Assembly (NCBI RefSeq): GCF_014773265.1
Contig: NZ_JACWMY010000001.1
Coordinates: 124,001-188,000, forward strand
Direction: 5' to 3'
Source of the DNA: Mucilaginibacter pankratovii
Lineage (GTDB): Bacteria > Bacteroidota > Bacteroidia > Sphingobacteriales > Sphingobacteriaceae
Length of the DNA stretch: 64,000 nucleotides
Below, piece by piece: positions 1 to 8,918 of this stretch. Within the stretch, counting starts at the first letter, position 1. The number at the start of each line of letters is the position of its first letter. Under the pieces are notes generated by a model that worked only from the letters and a program-made list of their open reading frames with translations, ran no database searches and was not told the origin of the DNA. The position numbers and the translations under genes were made by a program.

Positions 1-783
1 TACCGAACCTGTGCCCGGCTGTGTTTTTACCACAATATTCTCAAACTCGGATATGTTGGTTAAACGGCCCTTTACCAATACGGTGTACTCAAAGGTTTGC
101 CCCTTCATTTGCGGGGTAGCGCCTACGGTACCTGCTGCAACCTGCGCGTTTTGCTCCTGCAGGGCGGCGGTAACATCGGCGGCGGTCATATTCAGCGCGG
201 CCAGTTTATCGGGCTTTAGCCAAATACGCATACTAAAATCATCGGCACGGGTAAACACGTCGCCCACGCCTTTGGTACGCAGTAATGCATCCTTTATAAA
301 TACGTTGGTGTAGTTATCGGTAAAGGTTACGTCGTGGCTGCCTTTTGGCGAGTACATAGCCACCAGCATCAATATACTGGGGTTACGTTTACGTACAATT
401 AACCCAAGGCGCTGCACTTCCTGCGGAAGGGTTGGCTGCGCAATACCTACACGGTTTTGCACATCAAGCGCGGCATTATTAATATCGGTACCTACTTCAA
501 AATTAACGGTCATGCTCATGGCGCCGTTGCCTGTGCTGTTACTTTGCAGGTAGGTCATACCCGGGGTACCGTTCACCTGTACTTCAACAGGGGTAGCAAC
601 GGTTTGTTCTACGGTTAATGCGTCGGCACCAATATAGTTGCCGGTTACCTGCACGGTTGGCGGGGTAATTTCGGGGTACTGCCCTATCGGCAAACTCATC
701 ATCGAGAGGATGCCCACTATTACGATCACCAATGATATAACAATGGCGGTTACGGGGCGTTTTATAAAAACATCTGCGATCAT
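1..783 (-). CDS. RND efflux transporter, HAE1/AcrB family (N-terminal part, cut by window edge)
   Basis: Inner-membrane proton-driven drug exporter of the tripartite RND class. The visible 261 codons start MIADVFIKRPVTAIV, the usual HAE1/AcrB N-terminus: a first transmembrane helix at about residues 8-30, then the periplasmic pore-domain start with SLPIGQYPEITPPTV and the YxGADAxTVEQTVATP stretch. Family members are about 1050 aa, so roughly three quarters lies beyond base 1. It is the last visible gene of a minus-strand operon, 55 bp downstream of the adaptor gene, and its partners are the TolC and adaptor genes at 2038-3372 and 839-2029. Substrate cannot be told from sequence. Assignment is secure; the reading frame is open to the window edge. 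Confidence 0.96.
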   Translation of the reverse strand, partial: MIADVFIKRPVTAIVISLVIVIVGILSMMSLPIGQYPEITPPTVQVTGNYIGADALTVEQTVATPVEVQVNGTPGMTYLQSNSTGNGAMSMTVNFEVGTDINNAALDVQNRVGIAQPTLPQEVQRLGLIVRKRNPSILMLVAMYSPKGSHDVTFTDNYTNVFIKDALLRTKGVGDVFTRADDFSMRIWLKPDKLAALNMTAADVTAALQEQNAQVAAGTVGATPQMKGQTFEYTVLVKGRLTNISEFENIVVKTQPGTGSV

Positions 784-838
784 TCTGTATTTCTTTAGCT
801 TAAAAAATCGGGATCTGCTCCCTTATTTGCTTTAAGTA

Positions 839-2029
839 TTAGTTGGCTTTTTTAGGAGCCGCGCCTGGTGCACCTGCCGGCGGACCTAAAGTTACCTTGC
901 CACCATCTCTTAAACGCTGGAAACCTTCGATGATCACCTTATCACCAACTTTCAAACCCTCCATCACCACAACGTTGCTTTGAATACGTGGGCCTAATTT
1001 TACTTTTTGCTGGCGTGCAATAGTATCGCGCCTGTCTTTTATGGTTTTATCTTCGGCGGTATCCTTTATAGTGGTATCTCTTGTGGTAAATACAAAGAAT
1101 TCGCCCATTTGCTCGGTAATAGCTTTATACGGTATCTGCACGCGTTCGCCCGAGTTATCGTTAAGCACCTGCAACACGCAGCTCATGCCATCCTTCAGTA
1201 CATCTTTTTGGTTATCAAACTGGATCCTTACCTTAATACTACCGGTTTGGTTATTAACGCCACGATCTATCGCGAACACCTTACCGTTTTTATCGTAGGT
1301 TGTACCATCCGATAATTGTAACTTAAAAGTGGTATCGGCACTGTGTTGCTGCAATTTGTAAAACCGGTTGATATCCTGCTCGTTTATCACCACATCCACC
1401 CCTATGGGGTTGCCGGTTGATATGGTGTTTAATAAGGTAGTGCCCGGCGTAACCTGCGCACCCAGTTTTACCTGCGATATACCAATGCGGCCGGTAAACG
1501 GCGCACGTATAGTAGCATAAGAAAGATCAGTAGCGGCAGATGATAAACCTGCCTGCGCTACAGCAACCTGGCTCTGCGCGGTTTCGAACGCGGCGGTGGC
1601 CTGGTCTACCGTTTGGCGGGCCACTGCATCATTCTTCAGCAGCATATTATAGCGGTCGATATCTTTTTGAGCCTTGCTTAAGTTGGCTTTAGCGCTTGTT
1701 ACATTAGCCTTTGCCTGCTCGTATGCGGCTACATATTTACGGCGGTCTATCTCATATAATGGCGCGCCCTTGGTTACCACATCGCCTTCTTTAAAAAATA
1801 TGCCGGTTATAAAACCGCCTACCTGGCTGCGCAGTTCTACCGAATTTAACGATACTACAATGCCCTGGTATTTATCATAATATAAAGCTTCGGATTGCTG
1901 GGCTTCTATTACGTTTACTGGCGTTGCCGGCGGTGCTGCCGCTCCTGCGCCTTTGTTACCGGTACCATTACATGCAGCAAGGAGTAAGCTGCCTGCCACA
2001 GCGATAAAGGGGATATATATGTTCTTCAT
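839..2029 (-). CDS. RND efflux periplasmic adaptor (membrane fusion protein, AcrA/MexA family)
   Basis: Lipid-anchored periplasmic adaptor linking the RND pump to the TolC-like channel. The 396-aa product begins with a lipoprotein signal, lipobox LAAC at about residues 17-20. It then has the split biotinyl-lipoyl domain (GFITGIFFKEGDVVTKGAPLY), a coiled-coil hairpin (about 100-160), the second lipoyl half (TIRAPFTGRIG) and beta-barrel and membrane-proximal domains, with a Pro/Ala-rich tail. Length is typical. It lies 8 bp downstream of the TolC gene and upstream of the RND gene in the same direction, so the three form one operon. Confidence 0.95.
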   Translation of the reverse strand: MKNIYIPFIAVAGSLLLAACNGTGNKGAGAAAPPATPVNVIEAQQSEALYYDKYQGIVVSLNSVELRSQVGGFITGIFFKEGDVVTKGAPLYEIDRRKYVAAYEQAKANVTSAKANLSKAQKDIDRYNMLLKNDAVARQTVDQATAAFETAQSQVAVAQAGLSSAATDLSYATIRAPFTGRIGISQVKLGAQVTPGTTLLNTISTGNPIGVDVVINEQDINRFYKLQQHSADTTFKLQLSDGTTYDKNGKVFAIDRGVNNQTGSIKVRIQFDNQKDVLKDGMSCVLQVLNDNSGERVQIPYKAITEQMGEFFVFTTRDTTIKDTAEDKTIKDRRDTIARQQKVKLGPRIQSNVVVMEGLKVGDKVIIEGFQRLRDGGKVTLGPPAGAPGAAPKKAN

Positions 2030-2037
2030 ATTCTTAT

Positions 2038-3372
2038 TTATTCGGCCCTTAAAGTGCCTAAAGCACGTTGCAGGTCTATTTTGCTTGATAATAGTTGGAA
2101 TAACGCGTTATAATAATTGAGTTCGGCGGTGCGCAGGTCGGCTTGTGATACAATCACATCCAGGTAGGTTTTGATACCCTCGCGGTACTGCAGATCAACA
2201 ACCTTATATACATCCTTTGCAAGCGTCACGTTCTCGCTGAGGTATTGCCAGTTGGTATAATTACTTTTATAGCTGGCCAACGCCTGTGTATATTCGGTAT
2301 TAATGGCGTTTCGGGTGTTCTCAATATCCAGGTCTATACGTTGCACCTGCAGGCGGGCCTTAGCCAGGTTTTGCAAACGTTTTGTACCGGTAAATATCGG
2401 GAAGGTTAAACCAAGCCCTATATAGGATGTAGGGTACCCGGTGTTATAGAGCTTGCTAAAGGTATCGTTAAAGTAAGCAAGACTGTACCCTGCCGTTGCA
2501 GATAACGACGGCAAAAAGCCCCATTTATAGTAAGATACATTCAGGTTGCGCAGATTCTTAGTGGTCTCCAGCAGGCGAAACTCAATACGGTTATTATAGT
2601 TGATGATCTCATTGGTATCGATGCCTGCTTCGGTTTGCAGGGCGGCAGAATCATAAGCAAGTATTATCCTTCTATCGGGATTATAACCCATCACCTGTTT
2701 AAGGTATGCGGTTTTACTTTTTATAGCTTCTTGTGTTTGTTTGTACGATGCTAAAGCGTTGTTTAACGATATGGTGGCCTGTTTATAATCCGTTTTATCA
2801 ACCACACCAGCCTGGTAACGGGCGGTGGCATCCTTTAAACTACGGCGCAGCCTTACAATATCTTCGTTTATAATATCCAGCTGGCGTTGCGATAGCAATA
2901 CATCGTAAAACGCTTTGCTTACATCCGATGCCAGGTCTATCTTGCTGCTTTCGGTGTTCTGCTTATAATATTGCCTCGAATATTTGGATGCTTTCGACGC
3001 CAGTACGACATCATTATTATATAAGGCCTGGCTGGCTGTAACACCAAGAGTTGATACATTATGCGCGATGGCAAAATTTTGCGCACCACCTGCACCCGCG
3101 GCCGCACCGGTTGGTCGCTGAAAATAATGCTGTATACTATTGGTGCTGTTGATCTGCGGCAACCAGGCAGAAAGCCCGATATTAACATCACGTTCGTTTA
3201 TTTGCTCATCAATATAAGCCTGCTTTAACAGCGGTTGATTTTTTAAAGCGAAGTTGACACTTTGCTTTAAAGTAAAGCTTGCAGCAACGGTATCAGAAGA
3301 TGTTTGCGCGAATAGGATTACCGGGAAAAAAAGTACTATATTAGTGATATATAAACCGCGGAGTTTTTTCAT
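2038..3372 (-). CDS. TolC family outer-membrane efflux protein
   Basis: Outer-membrane channel of the tripartite pump. The 444-aa protein has a Sec signal peptide (cleavage near LFAQ, residue about 23) and the duplicated OEP architecture of long helical and coiled segments: the first repeat around residues 30-230 and the second around 240-440, with the typical PxLSATAGYSLAYF and GLGLTFPIF motifs. It is the first gene of the minus-strand operon; the adaptor follows after 8 bp. No local regulator gene is adjacent; the divergent neighbour is the sphingolipid gene spt. Confidence 0.94.
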   Translation of the reverse strand: MKKLRGLYITNIVLFFPVILFAQTSSDTVAASFTLKQSVNFALKNQPLLKQAYIDEQINERDVNIGLSAWLPQINSTNSIQHYFQRPTGAAAGAGGAQNFAIAHNVSTLGVTASQALYNNDVVLASKASKYSRQYYKQNTESSKIDLASDVSKAFYDVLLSQRQLDIINEDIVRLRRSLKDATARYQAGVVDKTDYKQATISLNNALASYKQTQEAIKSKTAYLKQVMGYNPDRRIILAYDSAALQTEAGIDTNEIINYNNRIEFRLLETTKNLRNLNVSYYKWGFLPSLSATAGYSLAYFNDTFSKLYNTGYPTSYIGLGLTFPIFTGTKRLQNLAKARLQVQRIDLDIENTRNAINTEYTQALASYKSNYTNWQYLSENVTLAKDVYKVVDLQYREGIKTYLDVIVSQADLRTAELNYYNALFQLLSSKIDLQRALGTLRAE

Positions 3373-3711
3373 AAGGATTGTGTGCGATATTAAAAACGAA
3401 ACTAAGGAAAAGGTGGCTTAGTTTTTTAAATTTTCAGTAGGGGTATGCGAAGATGATATTTTACTGAAAGAATTAAAAATGAGCAACAGGAATTTTACGC
3501 AATTCAGATAATTCTTGTACTACCGGCACTATTTTTATGTTTTTTATTACAAATTTTAAAATCTTGCCTTTGTTTAAATAAAATTTTAATTAATTTGCCT
3601 TATGATTGTAAATTGTGTTGTATTAAGATAGTGTGAAAAAATTTACATTTCTAATGCAAGAGATAAGCATATTCATGGTATTTTTACAAAAAATTTAAGA
3701 AGTGTTAATAA
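3373..3711. other. Divergent intergenic region between efflux operon and spt
   Basis: This AT-rich 339-bp gap separates two divergent operons and must hold both promoters. On the plus strand a weak Bacteroidota-type pair can be drawn (TTTG near 3568, then TTAATTTG about 17 bp later), but it departs from the TAnnTTTG consensus. No ORF, tRNA or strong hairpin was seen. Confidence 0.4.
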
Positions 3712-4914
<1,203 letters not shown>

Positions 4915-5014
4915 CTACCATTAATAAGAAAACATAATCACCATTATAATAACTTAACGCCGATCCATTTGCCCACAGCATTTGAATCGGCATTTATTTT
5001 TAAGCCCTCTAAAA

Positions 5015-6133
5015 ATGAAGAAAATAGTTTCGGTAAGCTCAAAAAAAGAACTCGCATCTTTTATTGATTTCCCGCACGAATTGTATAAGAACGATCCACT
5101 GTATGTACCGGAATTATTCATTGCTCAAAGAGATATTTTAACAACCCACCCCTTTCATAAGCATTCGTCGCTGCAAACTTTTTTGGCTTACGATGGTGAT
5201 AAGATAGTGGGGCGTATAGCTGCTATACAAAATAACAACCACAATAAATTCAACAACACCAACGATGGTTTTTTTGGATTTTTTGAATGTATAAACGACC
5301 AGGAAACTGCAAACCTCTTATTAGATACTGCGGTAAAATGGCTGAAGGAAAAAGGTGCCGAAACGCTAACCGGTCCGGTAAATCCATCCACCAACGAAAC
5401 CTGTGGATTGCTTGTAAAAGGTTTTGACAGCTCACCGGTGGTGATGATGACCTATAACCCGGAGTACTACATCACCCTGCTGGAGAACTACGGTTTAAAA
5501 AAGCAAACCGACCTGCTTGCATGGCACTGGGATGGGCAAAACTATAACGACAAATCGTTGCAGATGCTGGATAGGTTGCAGGAGCGTTTAACGCGTAACA
5601 GTGGTATCACCATCCGTAAGATAAACCTGAAGAACTTTAAGGCAGAAGCTGATGCGCTGCGCGAAGTATATAACAAGGCATGGGATAAAAACCTCGGTTT
5701 CTTCCCGATGACCAACGATGAATTTGACTATACCGCCAAAGATCTGAAAATGATCCTCGATCCGGATTTTGCGCTGGTTGCCGAGCAGGATGGCAAAATA
5801 GTAGGTTTTGGCGTTGCCATACCCGATATTAACCAGATATTAAAAACCATTAAAAAAGGCCGCTTGTTGCCCACCGGTATATTTAAACTATTGCTGAACA
5901 AAGGCAAAGTAGATGGTATCCGTATTATGCTTTTAGGTGTAATTGATGGGTACCGCAAAATGGGTATCGAAGCTTGCCTTTACGGCAGCATTATAAAAGA
6001 GTACAGGCGCAAAGGCTTAAAATATGCCGAAGCATCATGGACGCTGGAAAAAAACGATATGGTAAACCGTGCTATCGAGGCCATTGGCGGCGACCAGTAC
6101 AAAACATATAGAATATACGAAAAAGCAATATGA
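5015..6133 (+). CDS. GNAT-like acyltransferase, candidate bacterial ceramide synthase
   Basis: A 372-aa protein of the acyl-CoA N-acyltransferase superfamily. The ATG at 5015 (MKKIVSVSSKKEL) is preferred over the upstream TTG at 4982 because homologous proteins begin at about this point. The N-terminal part contains FPHELYKNDPLYVPEL and GRIAAIQN (a GNAT-like beta-strand), a middle GPVNPSTNETCGLL, and a C-terminal acyl-CoA-site-like segment (YRKMGIEACLYGSII). It sits between spt and a CerR-like reductase and overlaps the latter by 4 bp (ATGA), implying translational coupling. In Caulobacter a GNAT-type protein (bCerS) is the ceramide synthase beside Spt and CerR; assigning that role here is inference from context. 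Confidence 0.72.
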   Translation: MKKIVSVSSKKELASFIDFPHELYKNDPLYVPELFIAQRDILTTHPFHKHSSLQTFLAYDGDKIVGRIAAIQNNNHNKFNNTNDGFFGFFECINDQETANLLLDTAVKWLKEKGAETLTGPVNPSTNETCGLLVKGFDSSPVVMMTYNPEYYITLLENYGLKKQTDLLAWHWDGQNYNDKSLQMLDRLQERLTRNSGITIRKINLKNFKAEADALREVYNKAWDKNLGFFPMTNDEFDYTAKDLKMILDPDFALVAEQDGKIVGFGVAIPDINQILKTIKKGRLLPTGIFKLLLNKGKVDGIRIMLLGVIDGYRKMGIEACLYGSIIKEYRRKGLKYAEASWTLEKNDMVNRAIEAIGGDQYKTYRIYEKAI

Positions 6134-7113
6134 AGGAACGGGTTTTAATAACCGGTGCGAGTGGATTTGTGGGGTATCATATTATTTTAGAAGCGCTTAA
6201 TAACAATTTAGAAGTATACGCCGCAGTAAGAAAAAACAGCGACATCGGCCATTTGAAGAACCTTAATATCCAATACACCAATCTCAAATTTAATGATGTA
6301 GCATCATTAACACAGGAGATACAGGAAAAGCGGTATGACTATATCATACATGCTGCCGGTGTAACTATGGCTCGTTCGCAAAAAGAATTTAGTGTTGTAA
6401 ACGTTAAGTTTACCCAAAACCTGGCGCAGGCTGCCGAAGTTTGTGGCGTAAAAAAGTTCGTGTTTATCAGCAGTATCGCGGCCGTTGGCCCATTAAAAGT
6501 ACCCAATGGTATTATAACCGAGCATACGCCCCCTGCTCCTATTAGTGTTTACGGTAAAAGCAAGCTTGTTGCCGAGCAAAAAATTGCAGCACTACCGGCT
6601 TTAAATTATACCATTTTACGGCCCACTGCTATTTATGGCCCGCGCGAAAAAGGCATCTTTGTTTTTATAAAACAGATAGTAAAAAAAGGCATCGAGCCCT
6701 ATATTGGTAATATTGAGCAAAAACTTAGTTTTGTGTACGCTAAGGATGTGGCAATGGCAAGCATAAAGGCTTTGTTCGCGCCAGCCAAAAGTACCTATAA
6801 CATAACTGATGGTAATTTTTACAGCCGTTACGAACTGGCAGATATCACCACCGAAATATTAAAAATTCGCGCTTATAAATTTCATCTCCCTGTAAACTTT
6901 GTAAAAATAGTTGCGGCGGTGAATGGAAAAATAAGTTCTTTGCGCGGCAAGGCGGCGACGCTAAGTGCAGATAAGATAAACGAACTAACGGCGCTAAACT
7001 GGAATTGCAGTATTGAGAAGGCCAGGGCCGAGTTGGGGTTTTATCCCCGTTATAACCTACATGCAGGCTTAACCGAAAGCCTTGCCTGGTACAAAGAAAA
7101 TAAATGGCTGTAA
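6130..7113 (+). CDS. NAD-dependent epimerase/dehydratase, CerR-like ceramide reductase candidate
   Basis: Extended short-chain dehydrogenase of 327 aa. It has the dinucleotide-binding GASGFVGYH at residues 8-16, an HAAG segment, an SSIAAVGP stretch and the catalytic YxxxK as YGKSK. Its start overlaps the acyltransferase stop (ATGA). In Caulobacter an epimerase-like oxidoreductase (CerR) reduces the 3-keto group of the newly acylated sphingoid base; the same gene order suggests that role here. A sugar-nucleotide epimerase is the alternative, but no sugar pathway genes are nearby. The SDR fold is certain; the substrate is inferred. Confidence 0.75.
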   Translation: MKERVLITGASGFVGYHIILEALNNNLEVYAAVRKNSDIGHLKNLNIQYTNLKFNDVASLTQEIQEKRYDYIIHAAGVTMARSQKEFSVVNVKFTQNLAQAAEVCGVKKFVFISSIAAVGPLKVPNGIITEHTPPAPISVYGKSKLVAEQKIAALPALNYTILRPTAIYGPREKGIFVFIKQIVKKGIEPYIGNIEQKLSFVYAKDVAMASIKALFAPAKSTYNITDGNFYSRYELADITTEILKIRAYKFHLPVNFVKIVAAVNGKISSLRGKAATLSADKINELTALNWNCSIEKARAELGFYPRYNLHAGLTESLAWYKENKWL

Positions 7114-7215
7114 GCCTCTATTTATATTTTAGTAAACAACAATGAAGCGTCAGGAGTTCTCGCTTAACACAAAGCTCGTGATCATTCATTACCGATTTTT
7201 AAACAAACAATTCAA

Positions 7216-8538
7216 ATGAAAATTAACATTAAACCGGCTACGGGTAAACTTGGAATTTTAATTCCGGGTTTAGGTGCGGTAGCTACAACTCTTATTGCCG
7301 GCGTTGAAGCCGTAAAAAAAGGCATTTCTCAGCCAGTGGGCTCATTAACACAAATGGGAAGCATCCGTTTAGGAAAAAGAACTGAGAACCGCCACCCAAA
7401 AATTAAAGATTTTGTGCCTTTGGCTAAGCTTGAGGATATCGTTTTTGGTGGTTGGGATTTATACGAAGACAACGTTTACGAATCGGCCATGAACGCCAAG
7501 GTATTGGAAGAATCGTTATTGAATCAGGTAAAAGAAGGTTTACAAGCTATTAAGCCTATGAAAGCCGCGTTCGATAAAAACTATGCTAAAAACCTTGATG
7601 GTACTTATGTAAAAACCGGTACCCGTTATGAGCTTGCACAGCAGGTGATGGACGATATCAAAAACTTCCAGGCAGAAAATGGCTGCGACCGTGTAGTTTT
7701 AGTATGGTGCGGCAGTACCGAGGTTTACTTTGAAGGATCTGAGATCCACGAAACTTTAGCTGCATTTGAGCAGGCTTTGATAGACGACGATAAACGCATT
7801 GCGCCAAGCATGATCTACGCTTACGCGGCTTTAAAACTTGGTGTACCATTCTCTAACGGTGCCCCTAACTTAACCGTTGATATCCCTGCGATGATAGAGC
7901 TGGCTAAATTAACCCAAACGCCTATCGCCGGTAAAGATTTTAAAACAGGCCAAACCTTAATGAAAACTGTATTGGCACCAGGCCTTGCAGCACGTAGCTT
8001 AGGTGTACATGGCTGGTTCTCTACCAACATTTTGGGTAACCGCGATGGTTTGGTATTAGACGATCCGGATAACTTTAAAACTAAGGAAGTATCTAAATTA
8101 GGTGTGTTGGAAGATATCCTTCGCCCTGAAGATAACCCTGAGCTTTACGGTGAGATCTTCCACAAGATTCGTATCAATTACTACCCTCCGCATGGCGATA
8201 ACAAAGAAAGCTGGGATAACATCGACATTTTTGGCTGGTTAGGCTACAAAATGCAGATCAAGATCAACTTCCTTTGCCGCGACTCTATTTTGGCAGCACC
8301 TATCGCTTTAGACCTTGCTTTATTTAGCGATATGGCAAAACGCGCCAACATGAGCGGTATACAGGAGTGGTTATCGTTCTACTTAAAATCGCCGCAAACT
8401 GCGCCGGGCTTACACGCCGAGAACGACATCTTTAAACAATTAATTAAGCTGGAGAACACCCTGCGTTACTTAATGGGCGAAGACCTGATCACGCACCTGG
8501 GCCTTGATTATTACGACGATATGTTTGCCGAAGCATAA
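7216..8538 (+). CDS. ino1: Inositol-3-phosphate synthase (MIPS)
   Basis: NAD-dependent isomerase that converts glucose-6-phosphate to 1D-myo-inositol 3-phosphate. The 440-aa protein shows the N-terminal NAD-binding LGILIPGLGAVATT, the active-site region LVWCGSTEVYFEG, GVPFSNGAPNLTVDIP and the GKDFKTGQTLMKT segment typical of the family. It lies 102 bp after the reductase gene, on the same strand, and is closed by a strong terminator at 8557. It supplies the inositol phosphate headgroup used by the phosphatidyltransferase and AUR1-like genes further down. MIPS beside inositol-lipid genes is also the arrangement known in Bacteroides thetaiotaomicron. Confidence 0.93.
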   Translation: MKINIKPATGKLGILIPGLGAVATTLIAGVEAVKKGISQPVGSLTQMGSIRLGKRTENRHPKIKDFVPLAKLEDIVFGGWDLYEDNVYESAMNAKVLEESLLNQVKEGLQAIKPMKAAFDKNYAKNLDGTYVKTGTRYELAQQVMDDIKNFQAENGCDRVVLVWCGSTEVYFEGSEIHETLAAFEQALIDDDKRIAPSMIYAYAALKLGVPFSNGAPNLTVDIPAMIELAKLTQTPIAGKDFKTGQTLMKTVLAPGLAARSLGVHGWFSTNILGNRDGLVLDDPDNFKTKEVSKLGVLEDILRPEDNPELYGEIFHKIRINYYPPHGDNKESWDNIDIFGWLGYKMQIKINFLCRDSILAAPIALDLALFSDMAKRANMSGIQEWLSFYLKSPQTAPGLHAENDIFKQLIKLENTLRYLMGEDLITHLGLDYYDDMFAEA

Positions 8539-8556
8539 CATCATTATATCCTTTAA

Positions 8557-8594
8557 AAAACAGGTTAGGCAATTTGCTTAACCTGTTTTTTTGT
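8557..8594 (+). terminator. Intrinsic terminator after ino1
   Basis: AACAGGTTA and TAACCTGTT form a 9-bp stem that continues inward with G-U and GCAA/TTGC pairs, followed directly by a run of seven T. It ends the spt-acyltransferase-reductase-ino1 transcript. Confidence 0.88.
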
Positions 8595-8918
8595 TTTATT
8601 TTTATTGCAGCTTAGTATTGGCAAGTAATAAATGATCACCACCCCCCGATTATTTGTTAGCATTGCAACACTATTAGTAGTATATTCTACGTATATAGTA
8701 ACATTATTAAGCCTTAGCCATCTATTTACCTGATATTGTAGATTGGTATAAATTGGTCTGATACCAAATTAACCTGCGCCTTGTGCAAGGGTAAAGTTTG
8801 CAATGGCCTGGGGGTTCAGCACTTTTAATATTGATATTTGACTTTTTGACCACAATAGTCTGTAAGGAATTTTTTTTACCTTTGGCCATTGTATTTTGAG
8901 CAACCGTATAGTTTACAA
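8595..8918. other. Intergenic region upstream of the second lipid gene run
   Basis: About 320 bp, AT-rich and without a convincing ORF or RNA gene. Its only clear content is the promoter -7 box at 8877-8884, listed separately. Some loose dyad sequence (TATTCTACGTATATAGTA) near 8690 was not assigned. Confidence 0.4.
8877..8884 (+). promoter_or_regulatory. Bacteroidota -7 promoter box upstream of the DUF5686 gene
   Basis: TACCTTTG matches the Bacteroidota sigma-A -7 consensus TAnnTTTG exactly and lies 34 bp before the ATG at 8919, giving a short leader. No clear TTTG -33 box was found at 19-21 bp, so the assignment is moderate. Confidence 0.55.

Noticed and set aside
4982..5014. TTG start extending the acyltransferase by 11 residues
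   Set aside because: The added residues do not resemble the family start; the ATG at 5015 fits.
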